From the NCBI GenBank assembly GCA_947467345.1, contig CANIHD010000009.1, forward strand, positions 1 to 64,000: a DNA stretch of 64,000 nucleotides, read 5' to 3'. Source of the stretch: Alphaproteobacteria bacterium (GTDB lineage Bacteria; Pseudomonadota; Alphaproteobacteria; Micropepsales; Micropepsaceae). Under the pieces are notes generated by a model. The model had not been told where the DNA came from, did no database searches, and saw nothing but the letters and a program-made list of their open reading frames with translations. The position numbers and the translations under genes are program-made. Below, one piece after another: positions 53,097-60,574 of the stretch. The stretch's first letter is position 1; every line of letters starts with the position of its first letter.

Positions 53097-53936
53097 CTAT
53101 TTCGTGGGCGCTTGGCCTCGAACGTGATTGCCGGCGCGCACATCGGCGGCGTAGTTCGAAATGGCTTCCAGTGCGATCTTGGAAATGTTGGCGTAGTTGT
53201 CGCCCGTGGCGTCCAACGCCGCCGCGCTATATCCGATCGCGGCATGCGCCATGCGCATGCGCCCATCCAGCCAAGGTCCGCCGCCGAAGCCGCCGATGAC
53301 CGGCAATTTCGCGGCGCGCGTCACCGCTTCGCCTGCCACCGCACCGGAATTGGTGAAATCGAGCAGCGAGGCGCCGGCATCTTCCAGGAGCTTTGCTTCT
53401 TCCACCATCTTGGCCGCCATGCTTGCGGCGAGTTCGGCGCCCGGCTTGTTCATTGCGTTGTATTGCAGGCCGAAAGCCATGGCCGTTTGCGGCGTCAAAC
53501 CGAATTGCGCGAACACCGGAATGCCGGCGCGTGCAATCGCCGTCACCGCTTCGGGATAATCCGCTGCGCCGTCCAATTTGATAATGTCCGCGCCCGCTTC
53601 CTTCACAATGCGGATGGCGGCGCGCACGGCGCTGTCGATGCCTTCCTGCAACGTTCCGAAGGGAAAATCACACGAGAGCAGCGCGCGCTTAGTGCCGCGC
53701 CGCACCGCTTTGCAGACGAGAATCATTTCTTCCAGCGTGACTTCCAGCGGCGTCGCGTGGCCCCAGAGATTGATGCCGACAGTGTCACCAACGGAAATGA
53801 TGTCGACGCCCGCTTGGTCAACGATACGCGCCATTTGGTAGTCCCATGCCACAACACCGACGATCTTGCGGCCGTCGCGTTTCATCTGATGCAATTGCGG
53901 AATGGTGATTTTCTCGGACGACGACGCGGCGGACAT
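53097..53936 (-). CDS. PanB-like (ketopantoate hydroxymethyltransferase family) protein with altered active site
   Basis: 279 residues with the PanB TIM-barrel pattern: WDYQMARIVDQAGVDIISVGDTVG, SCDFPFG, KLDGAADYPEAV and FGLTPQTAMAFG. The Mg ligands corresponding to E. coli D45 and D84 are kept (D51, D90) and K120 is kept. The E114 position is D122, the His of HIGLTPQ is Q144, and the catalytic E181 region reads LLDFTN (D193). It is therefore probably not a ketopantoate enzyme but an aldolase- or lyase-like relative serving the local pathway. Confidence 0.8.
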   Translation of the reverse strand: MSAASSSEKITIPQLHQMKRDGRKIVGVVAWDYQMARIVDQAGVDIISVGDTVGINLWGHATPLEVTLEEMILVCKAVRRGTKRALLSCDFPFGTLQEGIDSAVRAAIRIVKEAGADIIKLDGAADYPEAVTAIARAGIPVFAQFGLTPQTAMAFGLQYNAMNKPGAELAASMAAKMVEEAKLLEDAGASLLDFTNSGAVAGEAVTRAAKLPVIGGFGGGPWLDGRMRMAHAAIGYSAAALDATGDNYANISKIALEAISNYAADVRAGNHVRGQAPTK

Positions 53937-54041
53937 GGGCGCTCCTGGCTAGGCGGGAAGTGAGGTCGGCTGATCCCGCGATGCTATAGGAAAGCCGGCC
54001 CACGCTGACAAGGATGGGCGCATCCGGGGGCGAACACAAAT

Positions 54042-54077
54042 GCGCCCGCCCGATCCTTTCATGGACCGGACGGGCGC
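54042..54077 (-). terminator. Hairpin terminator after the small Tyr/Gly-rich gene
   Basis: GCGCCCG-C-CCG (54042-54052) pairs with CGG-A-CGGGCGC (54067-54077). The minus strand continues TTTGTGTTCG. It lies 26 bases beyond the stop of the gene at 54103. Confidence 0.7.
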
Positions 54078-54102
54078 TGGGATTGCTAGTGGTTCGGCTT
54101 AG

Positions 54103-54468
54103 TTACCGGTGGCCATAATGGTTCGGCGGCGGGTAGTTATATGGGCCGTTATAGCCATAGAAGCTGTCGCCATAGTAACCGTCGTCGTAACCATAGCTGT
54201 CGTTACGGTAATTGCCACTGCGATAATTGTCTTCGCGGTTGTTGTTGGCCGCGAGCGCCGCAATGGTGCCGAGCGCGAGAAGGCCGAACACGACCGCCGC
54301 GCCGTTGTTGTTGTCGCGACGATACTGATGCGCCGGCGGTGGAGCCACGCGCACGATATGACCATGACGGTCATGACGATGCGGGTAATTTGCCGGGTGT
54401 GCCATTGCGCTGCCGGTCGTCGCGGTCACCAGCGCCGCGGCCAGCGTGATCGAAAGCAGCTTTTTCAT
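54103..54468 (-). CDS. Small exported His/Tyr-rich protein
   Basis: 121 residues. A signal peptide (MKKLLSITLAAALVTATTGSAMA) is followed by a His-rich segment (HPANYPHRHDRHGH), one hydrophobic helix (AAVVFGLLALGTIAALAA) and a low-complexity tail rich in Asn, Tyr and Gly. Similar small envelope proteins are common and uncharacterised; the His cluster may bind metal. Terminated by the hairpin at 54042-54077. Confidence 0.7.
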   Translation of the reverse strand: MKKLLSITLAAALVTATTGSAMAHPANYPHRHDRHGHIVRVAPPPAHQYRRDNNNGAAVVFGLLALGTIAALAANNNREDNYRSGNYRNDSYGYDDGYYGDSFYGYNGPYNYPPPNHYGHR

Positions 54469-54900
54469 TGTCGTCGTTCCAAACGTGCGCGCTAGAAAGC
54501 GCGGCTCGAGGGCCCATGCCCTTTTCGACGCGGATATTCACACGTTGCGCCTGAACCGGGTCTGAATGAAAAACGCCGCCTTTCAGCGGCAATTCCGCGA
54601 GCGATCGCCCCTCCGTTCGCTTTCGCGAACACCTCCCCCGTAAAAACGGGGGAGGAAAGAAATGGAGTACAGAGGCGCAATGATCAGTACACAAACAAGA
54701 TTTATGGGTTCCGCCAGGTATGCGGATTGCCGAATCATAGGATTGCACAGAGTCTTTCCTGCCCCGCTTGCGGGGGAGGTCCTCTGCGAAGCAGAGGGGA
54801 GGGGGATTGTGAGCGTTGAGGGCGACACGCCGCGGTCTTTCAAACCCGCGCTGGCGGGCGTGGTGCGCTACCGTATTTTCAGCGACTGCGCCTCAGCGCA
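54469..54900. repeat. Gene-free stretch with palindromic intergenic repeats
   Basis: 432 bases without a credible gene. They contain a perfect palindrome CCTCCCCCGT/ACGGGGGAGG (54632-54654), a compound element with GCCCCGCTTGCGGGG and CCTCTGC-GAA-GCAGAGG (about 54757-54808), and a small GCCGC/GCGGC hairpin near 54572. These look like the dispersed GC-rich extragenic repeats of this kind of genome. I see no promoter or RNA gene. Confidence 0.6.
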
Positions 54901-56205
54901 TCAAACAGCCACTCTTCGCGTTGACGGCAAACGCGTAGCGAGAACTTTGTCGATGCGGCGCCCGTCGAGATCCATCACTTCGAAACGCCAGCCATGACGA
55001 TCGAATACTTCGCCGACTTTTGGCAACGCGCCGAAACCGTCGAGCGCGAATCCGGCAACCGTGTTGTAGCTGTGATTCTCCGGTAGCGTGATGCCGATGA
55101 GATCGGCGAATTCGTCCGCCGGCATCCAACCCGAGAGAAGATAGGAGCCGCCATCGCGTTTCACGGCCGGCGGTTCCGCAGGGCCCTCTTCGTCGGCGAA
55201 GCCGCCGACGATCGCTTCCAGAATATCGGCCGGCGTAATCAGTCCGACGAAATTTCCGTATTCGTCATGCACCAGCGCCATATGTACTGACGCCGTCTTC
55301 AGCATCTCCACCGCTTCGCCCGCGTCCATGCTTTCGGGAATGATCGGCGCTTCCTTCACCAGCGCGCGCAAATCACCATCGGTGCCTGCCATCACCGCGT
55401 TCAACACATCCTTGGCTTGTAATATGCCGAGCAGTTCGTCGGGGTTGCCGTCATGCACCGGCAGGCGCGAATGCGGACTATTGGCGATCTTCTTGCGCAA
55501 CTCGTCCTGCGGTGCCGAAAGATCCAAGAGATCGACATCGTTGCGCGGCGTCATCACCGCCACCACCGGGCGGTCGGCAAGGCGCATCACGCCGGAAATC
55601 ATTTCGCGTTCGCCGGGCTCCAGCACGCCGCTGCGTTCCGCTTCAGCGATGACGCTGCGAATTTCTTCTTCGGTGACTTGCTCGGCCGGCGCGTTGCGAT
55701 AGCCGAACAGGCGAAGAACTATACGGCCCGATAAATCGAGAAGGCTCACGAGTGGCGATGTCACCCGCGACAGGAGCATCATTGCCGGCGCCACTTGCAG
55801 CGCGATCTTTTCCGGATTGCGTAGCGCGATCTGTTTGGGAACGAGTTCGCCAACGATCAGCGAGAAATAGGTGATGATCGCCACCACCAGACCGATGCCA
55901 AGGCCTTGCGCCCAATCGGCATCCATCCCCTGCGCGGCGAACCAGTTTTCGAGACGCAAACCCAGCGTGGCGCCGGAGATGGCACCCGAGAGAACACCGA
56001 CAAGGGTGATGCCGATCTGCACCGTCGAGAGAAAGCGGCCGGGGTCTGAATTCAGCGCCAGCGCTCGGCGCGAGCCCGGCGCATCCTTGGCAACCAGCGC
56101 CTTGAGCCGCGCGGGGCGCGACGACACCACCGCAAGTTCGGAAAGGGCAAGAAGTCCGTTCAGAATGATAAGGACGGCAACGAGGCAGATTTCCAGGGTA
56201 AGCAT
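54901..56205 (-). CDS. CNNM/CorC-family membrane protein (hemolysin-like)
   Basis: 434 residues. The N-terminal DUF21 membrane domain (about 1-195) has four hydrophobic segments and ELAVVSSRPARLKAL. A CBS pair follows, with VMTPRNDVDLLD and SRLPVHDGNPDELLGILQAKDVL, then HMALVHDEYGNFVGLITPADILEAIVGG. The C-terminal CorC_HlyC domain carries GSYLLSGWMPADEF and NTVAGFALDGFGALPKVGE. Such proteins are linked to Mg2+/Co2+ resistance or transport. Confidence 0.92.
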   Translation of the reverse strand: MLTLEICLVAVLIILNGLLALSELAVVSSRPARLKALVAKDAPGSRRALALNSDPGRFLSTVQIGITLVGVLSGAISGATLGLRLENWFAAQGMDADWAQGLGIGLVVAIITYFSLIVGELVPKQIALRNPEKIALQVAPAMMLLSRVTSPLVSLLDLSGRIVLRLFGYRNAPAEQVTEEEIRSVIAEAERSGVLEPGEREMISGVMRLADRPVVAVMTPRNDVDLLDLSAPQDELRKKIANSPHSRLPVHDGNPDELLGILQAKDVLNAVMAGTDGDLRALVKEAPIIPESMDAGEAVEMLKTASVHMALVHDEYGNFVGLITPADILEAIVGGFADEEGPAEPPAVKRDGGSYLLSGWMPADEFADLIGITLPENHSYNTVAGFALDGFGALPKVGEVFDRHGWRFEVMDLDGRRIDKVLATRLPSTRRVAV

Positions 56206-56299
56206 GGGGCAGGGAATAGCAGACAGGTGGCCTCGGCAACAATCGCTTCGGCGATAGCCCCCCAGCTTTGGCTGCTCGTTGCTACTGGCTCGGCACCGG

Positions 56300-56764
56300 C
56301 TACGCCGGCTGCGGCCTTAACCCTAGCCAATTTGCCAAAACATGGCCCAAGGAGACGGCGCCCGCGCCACGGGTCAACAAAATCAAGAGCATAGCTACCC
56401 ACTGGATGTGGGTGGGCCAGGCGCCAGGGTAAACGAAGAGCTGAATTACCGCCGTCATGCCGAGAAGTGCCAGCGCCGTCGAGCGCACCAGTAGACCAAG
56501 GACCAAAAGTACGGGCGTGGTCAGCTCCATCGTGGTGGCCATGTAAGCCGCAAATTCGGGAGGCAGCACTGGCACCCGATATTCTTCGGCAAAGAGATAA
56601 AGGGTGGAATCCCAGTTCGCGAGCTTGGTCATGCCGGAATTCCAGAACACCACCGCCAGCGCGAAACGCAACGGCAAGGCTAGAAGCGAATATGGCACCG
56701 TATTCAGCCACGCAATTGCGCGCGCCGGCAAAGCCAGAAGGGAATTCTTCTCCGTGGTGTTCAT
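56300..56764 (-). CDS. DoxX-family protein of the bufferin operon
   Basis: 154 residues, four membrane helices, with LRFALAVVFWNSGMTKLANW, a DoxX-like opening. Its ATG overlaps the stop of bufC (ATGA at 56761-56764), so it is translated with the RiPP genes. In known buf/gig operons the fourth gene is a DoxX protein, possibly providing redox equivalents or membrane functions for maturation or export. Last gene of the operon. Confidence 0.88.
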   Translation of the reverse strand: MNTTEKNSLLALPARAIAWLNTVPYSLLALPLRFALAVVFWNSGMTKLANWDSTLYLFAEEYRVPVLPPEFAAYMATTMELTTPVLLVLGLLVRSTALALLGMTAVIQLFVYPGAWPTHIQWVAMLLILLTRGAGAVSLGHVLANWLGLRPQPA

Positions 56765-57552
56765 TGTTCGTCTCCGCTCGTAGAGGATTGTTCAATTCGG
56801 AAATCGTGAAAGCGCCCGCGCGCGAAATGTTCGGCCATCAGCGCGGTCAGAGTTTCAGGCGCGAGTGTTGATGCCGCTTCGCCTAATGTGGTTCCGGCCA
56901 CGAGGGCTTTGGCAAATTCCCATGCGACGCGATCTTGCCGCGTCACGGCGATGCCGCTCGCGAGACGTTCGACGCAAAGGAAGAATGGTCCTTCGCCAAA
57001 AGCGATTTCATCGAGTGCGTTGTCGTCTTCCGTAAGTACGGCTTGCCAAATGGAATCGACCGGAAACGAAACCTTCAGAAACGTCAAAGCAGGTTGCGGT
57101 ACGAAGACGATTCTCGGGTGATCTTCAGTCTCGATGGCCGCCAGCGCGACGGGATCGAGTGCTTCAGAATCGTCAGCGTGAAGCGCGCGCGACACCGCCC
57201 ATTCCAAACGCGCGAGATCGGGCAGATATGGAAGCGAGGAGGCGGGTGCGAATGAGTCCAGAAAATCGGCAAAGCCTTCGCCGTAGCAGTTTAAATCGGC
57301 TGCTGTAGGAGGATTCGCTTCGACGAAGTGGCGGCCGGCGCCGGTTAAGAATTCTTCGCCGACCACGCGTTGCACGGCCGGATAGGTGAGCCGTAAGGCG
57401 GTGTCGAGCGCCGAAAGATAGGTGCCGCGATAGATGCTCAAGCGCGCCCCGGCGTCGATGCCATTCGCGATGAACATTTCGCCGAGTTCATTTGCCGGCT
57501 GCCCAAGAATGGCGACGGAGAAATGGGTTTGAACCTCACGCAGCGTCGGCAT
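56761..57552 (-). CDS. bufC: DUF2063 partner protein of the MNIO enzyme (BufC/HvfC type)
   Basis: 263 residues. The N-terminal DUF2063 domain shows MFIANGIDAGARLSIYRGTYLSALDTALRLTYPAVQRVVGEEF and HFVEANPP, followed by a C-terminal domain with a late HFARGRFHDF. DUF2063 proteins bind the RiPP precursor leader and present it to the DUF692 enzyme. The start overlaps bufB by 17 bases and the stop overlaps the DoxX start. Confidence 0.9.
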   Translation of the reverse strand: MPTLREVQTHFSVAILGQPANELGEMFIANGIDAGARLSIYRGTYLSALDTALRLTYPAVQRVVGEEFLTGAGRHFVEANPPTAADLNCYGEGFADFLDSFAPASSLPYLPDLARLEWAVSRALHADDSEALDPVALAAIETEDHPRIVFVPQPALTFLKVSFPVDSIWQAVLTEDDNALDEIAFGEGPFFLCVERLASGIAVTRQDRVAWEFAKALVAGTTLGEAASTLAPETLTALMAEHFARGRFHDFRIEQSSTSGDEQ

Positions 57553-58435
57553 GGCGGGCCTCGCTTTGCGTAGCGTCTAAGAGATTTTGCGCCGTCGCGG
57601 CTTCGCCGAGCAGAACGTCCAGCGATGGAATATTGCTGTCCCATTCGATCAGCGTCGGCACAGGGCCAAAAAGCTTCAGCGCTTTTTCGTAAAGCGACCA
57701 CACATCGGCACTTACGCGTGCGCCGTGATCGTCCACACGTATCGAGCGGCCGTTGCCGAGATCGCGCACGCTATGCCCAGCGAGATGGATTTCACCGATC
57801 GCAGAAGCGGGCAGGCCGAGAAGATAGTCTTCCGCGCTCCAGCCGTGATTGCTGGCGCTGACAAAAATATTGTTCACGTCGCAGAGAATGCTGCAGCCAG
57901 TGCGCGCGGCTATCTCGGCCATAAATTCCCATTCGGGAATGGTCGAATGCGTGTACTGCACATAGGTGGACGGATTCTCGATCAATATTTTCCGCGCCAG
58001 CGTGGTCTGTGCCTGATCCATATGGCGGCAGACGACGTCCAGCGCTTCTTCCGTCATGGGCAGCGGCAGAAGATCGGCGAGATAGACTCCGTTCACCGCG
58101 CTCCAAGATAAATGCTCGGAGACAAGTCCGGGTTCAAACCGCGCAATTGCTTCGCGCACACGCTGCAAATGTTCGCGGTCGAGATCGTCGGCACCACCAA
58201 GTGAAAGGCCGACGCCGTGAAGAGAAATCGGTAGGTCACGGCGAATGACGTCGAGCTGCGCCGGATTGGTGCCGCCGCCGAAATAATCTTCGCTATGCAC
58301 CTCTATCCAGGCAATCGCAGGACGCTCTTCCGCGACTTCGCGATGATGTTGAAAGCGCAGCCCGATTCCGGCCGCTGCCGGAATCGAGCCGCACGACGCG
58401 GCGGTATTCGGAGCTTGGGGAGACCGCCGCATCAT
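57536..58435 (-). CDS. bufB: DUF692/MNIO multinuclear iron oxidase (BufB type)
   Basis: 299 residues from ATG 58435, with an AAGGCG site within the end of bufA. The TIM-barrel MNIO family shows AGIGLRFQHH (first His ligands), WIEVHSEDYF, LPISLHGVGLSLGG, SEHLSWSAVNG, LIENPSTY, CDVNNIFVSASNHGW and EIHLAGH, which supply the His/Asp/Glu iron ligands. It oxidises Cys residues of the precursor, to thiooxazoles in characterised bufferins. The frame upstream of 58435 overlaps bufA and is not used. Confidence 0.93.
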   Translation of the reverse strand: MMRRSPQAPNTAASCGSIPAAAGIGLRFQHHREVAEERPAIAWIEVHSEDYFGGGTNPAQLDVIRRDLPISLHGVGLSLGGADDLDREHLQRVREAIARFEPGLVSEHLSWSAVNGVYLADLLPLPMTEEALDVVCRHMDQAQTTLARKILIENPSTYVQYTHSTIPEWEFMAEIAARTGCSILCDVNNIFVSASNHGWSAEDYLLGLPASAIGEIHLAGHSVRDLGNGRSIRVDDHGARVSADVWSLYEKALKLFGPVPTLIEWDSNIPSLDVLLGEAATAQNLLDATQSEARHADAA

Positions 58436-58437
58436 GA

Positions 58438-58740
58438 TTACATCGCCTTCATGGAGCCGCCGGCGATCTTCGCGCACACGCCGGTTGGCACGAGCACGAA
58501 GGACTTCGTATCGCGCATCATGGTGGCTTGGCCGGCGCACGAATGAACGCCTTCGGCGCAATCGTTCTTGGCGGCGGCGTTGATGCCGTAACATTTCTCA
58601 AGCTTGTCGCGTGTCGCGCGGGCCATGTTGTCACGCACGATTTGCGGCATGCCTTGCTGGGCGAAAACGGGAACTTGCGCAGACGCGAGACCGATGGCGC
58701 CGACCAGAGCGGATGCGATGAGAAGATGATTGCTGTTCAT
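58438..58740 (-). CDS. bufA: Bufferin-type RiPP precursor (DUF2282)
   Basis: 100 residues from ATG 58740 (AAAGG site). A Sec-type signal peptide (through FAQQG) precedes a core with exactly four Cys: EKCYG, NDCAEG, HSCAGQ and GVCAKI. This is the DUF2282 pattern of bufferins, whose modified Cys chelate copper in the periplasm. The stop lies 2 bases before the bufB ATG. A sigma-F-type promoter lies about 50 bases upstream. Confidence 0.93.
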   Translation of the reverse strand: MNSNHLLIASALVGAIGLASAQVPVFAQQGMPQIVRDNMARATRDKLEKCYGINAAAKNDCAEGVHSCAGQATMMRDTKSFVLVPTGVCAKIAGGSMKAM

Positions 58741-58789
58741 TGTTCGAACCTTTCGAAATGCCACTTCTCATGAAGCGGTCATGGATAGG

Positions 58790-58815
58790 TTCGGTGGCAG
58801 GAACGGGAAGGTTAC
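58790..58815 (-). promoter_or_regulatory. Sigma-F-type promoter of the bufferin operon
   Basis: On the minus strand GTAACC (58815-58810) is followed by exactly 16 bases and CGAA (58793-58790). From memory this equals the -35/-10 consensus described for Caulobacter SigF targets, which include homologous DUF2282 operons. The -10 is about 50 bases upstream of bufA. The divergent gene encodes the matching ECF sigma factor. Confidence 0.82.
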
Positions 58816-58871
58816 GCGTTCGCTGAAAAATAATACGAGGCGGGAGGGCGGCCTCGCGTTAGACTAATGCA

Positions 58872-59471
58872 ATGACGACTGTGGCCGATGCCGAAGAAAC
58901 TTCGCCAGAATTAACACCTGGGCCGGACGAATGGTCGGTCCTGATGGCGCGGGTACAGGCAGGGGATAGCGCCGCTTATCGCCGGCTTCTGCACAGCGTT
59001 ACGCCCTATTTGCGCACGATCTGCGGACACCACCACCGGGACGGGCGCGATGTTGAGGATTCGGTCCAGGACATACTCCTGACCATTCATATGGTGCGGC
59101 ACACCTATGATCCCGCGCGCCCGTTCAAGCCTTGGGCTGCCGCGATCGCCAAGCGCCGGATCATAGACCGCCTTCGGGTCCAGCGCCGCACCCGCGCCCG
59201 TGAAACTTTTTTAGATGCCGGGCACGAAACCTTTCCGGCCCCCGCAACGAACATTGAGGAGGCCGCATCCGAGTCCCGGGCGCTGTACCTTGCCGTGGAG
59301 GCTCTGCCCGAGCGCCAGCGCGAGGCCATTCAGTTGACGAAGTTGAAGGAGATGTCTTTGAAATAGGCGGAGGTGCAGTCCGGTCAGTCGGTGACGGCGC
59401 TGAAGATTGCCACCCACCGTGCGCTCAAGACCTTGCGCCGCATGCTCGAGAAGGGACCGGCCGAACCATGA
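58872..59471 (+). pseudogene. sigF: SigF-like ECF sigma factor interrupted by an in-frame TAG
   Basis: Region 2 (about 45-110) is intact: DVEDSVQDILLTIHMVRHTYDPARPFKPWAAAIAKRRIIDRLR. Region 4 starts ALPERQREAIQLTKLKEMSLK and then meets TAG at 59364-59366. Beyond it the same frame continues AEVQSGQSVTALKIATHRALK to a TGA at 59469-59471, an intact second half of the helix-turn-helix. One base change from GAG (Glu) would explain it. The truncated product (164 residues) lacks the -35-recognition helix. Full length would be about 199 residues, overlapping nrsF by ATGA. Confidence 0.88.
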
Positions 59472-60106
59472 CGAACACGCCAGACCTCATCGAGCAATTG
59501 ACGGCGCACGCCTCTCCGGTGAAGCGCTTGCGCCCGCCGGCCTGGCGCGCGGCGATATGGCTTGCCGTTTACGGGGTCGTGCTCGCGCTTGCGGTTATTG
59601 TGTTCGACGCATGGCCGAATATGCGGATGCGCCTGCAGTCCATGCCTTTTGTGTGGGAAATCGCGGGGACCGTGCTCACCGGCGTGGCTGCCATTGTAGC
59701 CGCGTTTTATCTGGCATTGCCGGACCGCAGCAGGAGCATTGCGCTTCTCGTCGTGCCGCCGCTTGCCGTGTGGCTCGGGAGCAGTGGCTATGGCTGCCTG
59801 GTCAATATCGGCGATGGCGGCGACGGTTGGTTACGCTCGAGCGATTGCGTGATGTTTATTATCGGGACCAGCGTTCCGCTCGGCTTGGCGCTGTATGTTG
59901 TGTTACGCCGCGCTGTGCCGCTCGATCCGCTTGCGGTGCTTGCGGTCGGCGGTCTTGGCGTTGCCGCGCTCAGCGCGGTTGTGCTGCAATTTTTCCATCC
60001 GTTTGACACCACCATTATCGACCTGGTGTTGCACATGGTCGCGGTGCTCACCGTCGTGGCGGTGATGACGACGCTTGGGCGGCGTGGAATGCAGCTGCCG
60101 GCCTAA
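59468..60106 (+). CDS. nrsF: NrsF-type (DUF1109) anti-sigma factor
   Basis: 212 residues with six membrane helices and a short cytoplasmic N-terminus (TPDLIEQLTAHASPVKRLRPP), the DUF1109/NrsF plan. Cysteines in GYGCLVN and SSDCVMF, on loops between helices, correspond to the paired Cys needed for metal sensing in Caulobacter NrsF. It would hold SigF inactive until heavy metals are present. Start ATG overlaps the sigma frame's final TGA, so it is translationally coupled. Confidence 0.9.
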   Translation: MTNTPDLIEQLTAHASPVKRLRPPAWRAAIWLAVYGVVLALAVIVFDAWPNMRMRLQSMPFVWEIAGTVLTGVAAIVAAFYLALPDRSRSIALLVVPPLAVWLGSSGYGCLVNIGDGGDGWLRSSDCVMFIIGTSVPLGLALYVVLRRAVPLDPLAVLAVGGLGVAALSAVVLQFFHPFDTTIIDLVLHMVAVLTVVAVMTTLGRRGMQLPA

Positions 60107-60107
60107 A

Positions 60108-60503
60108 CTACCCGCCCAGGCTCTTATCCACCGCCATGGCTTCGATCTGGATCAGTCGGCCGCCACGCAGCGGCATGACCAGGGAATCACGCGTCGGACG
60201 GTGCGCCGGGTCGGGATACCATTCGTGCCAGGGCTTGTTGACGTGAACGCGATAGGAATCGTCGACGAGATACACCGTGAGCTTGACGATATCGCCCATA
60301 TCCATGCCGGCTGCATCGAGCACGCGCTGCAAATTCTTGAAGCACAACTCGGCCTGGCTGGCGGCATCAGGCGGCATGACGCCGGTCTCGGCGTCTTTGC
60401 CCATGATACGGGAGGTGACGAGGATGGGCCCCACGCGGCAGGCGGTCGGGATCGGCGCGCCGCTATGCGACAGGCCCTTCACGTCGATGCTTTTCTGTCT
60501 CAA
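60108..60503 (-). CDS. RidA/YjgF-family protein
   Basis: 131 residues. The start is TTG 60503 with GGAG 7 bases upstream; no in-frame ATG exists nearby. Family marks are SQAELCFKNLQRVLDAAGMDMGDIVKLTVYL, the active-site Arg in HRPTRDSLV and the Glu in IQIEAMAV. RidA proteins hydrolyse reactive imines. Some, such as AmnD, deaminate 2-aminomuconate in aminophenol breakdown. It lies 71 bases downstream of an extradiol dioxygenase gene, so a catabolic role is plausible. Confidence 0.87.
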   Translation of the reverse strand: MRQKSIDVKGLSHSGAPIPTACRVGPILVTSRIMGKDAETGVMPPDAASQAELCFKNLQRVLDAAGMDMGDIVKLTVYLVDDSYRVHVNKPWHEWYPDPAHRPTRDSLVMPLRGGRLIQIEAMAVDKSLGG

Positions 60504-60574
60504 TGCCAGTCTCCGGTGTCCTAGGATATAATTTTAGGTGGGTCGGTTCAGTGACGCCAGTAGTGGGAGCGCCA

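Noticed and set aside
54662-54997. Open frame on the plus strand across the intergenic repeats
   Set aside because: It covers palindromic repeats and runs antisense into the CNNM gene; no ribosome-binding site or similarity.
58741-58871. A second sigma-F promoter driving the sigma gene itself
   Set aside because: No GTAACC-N16-CGAA or close variant is found on the plus strand of this intergenic region.
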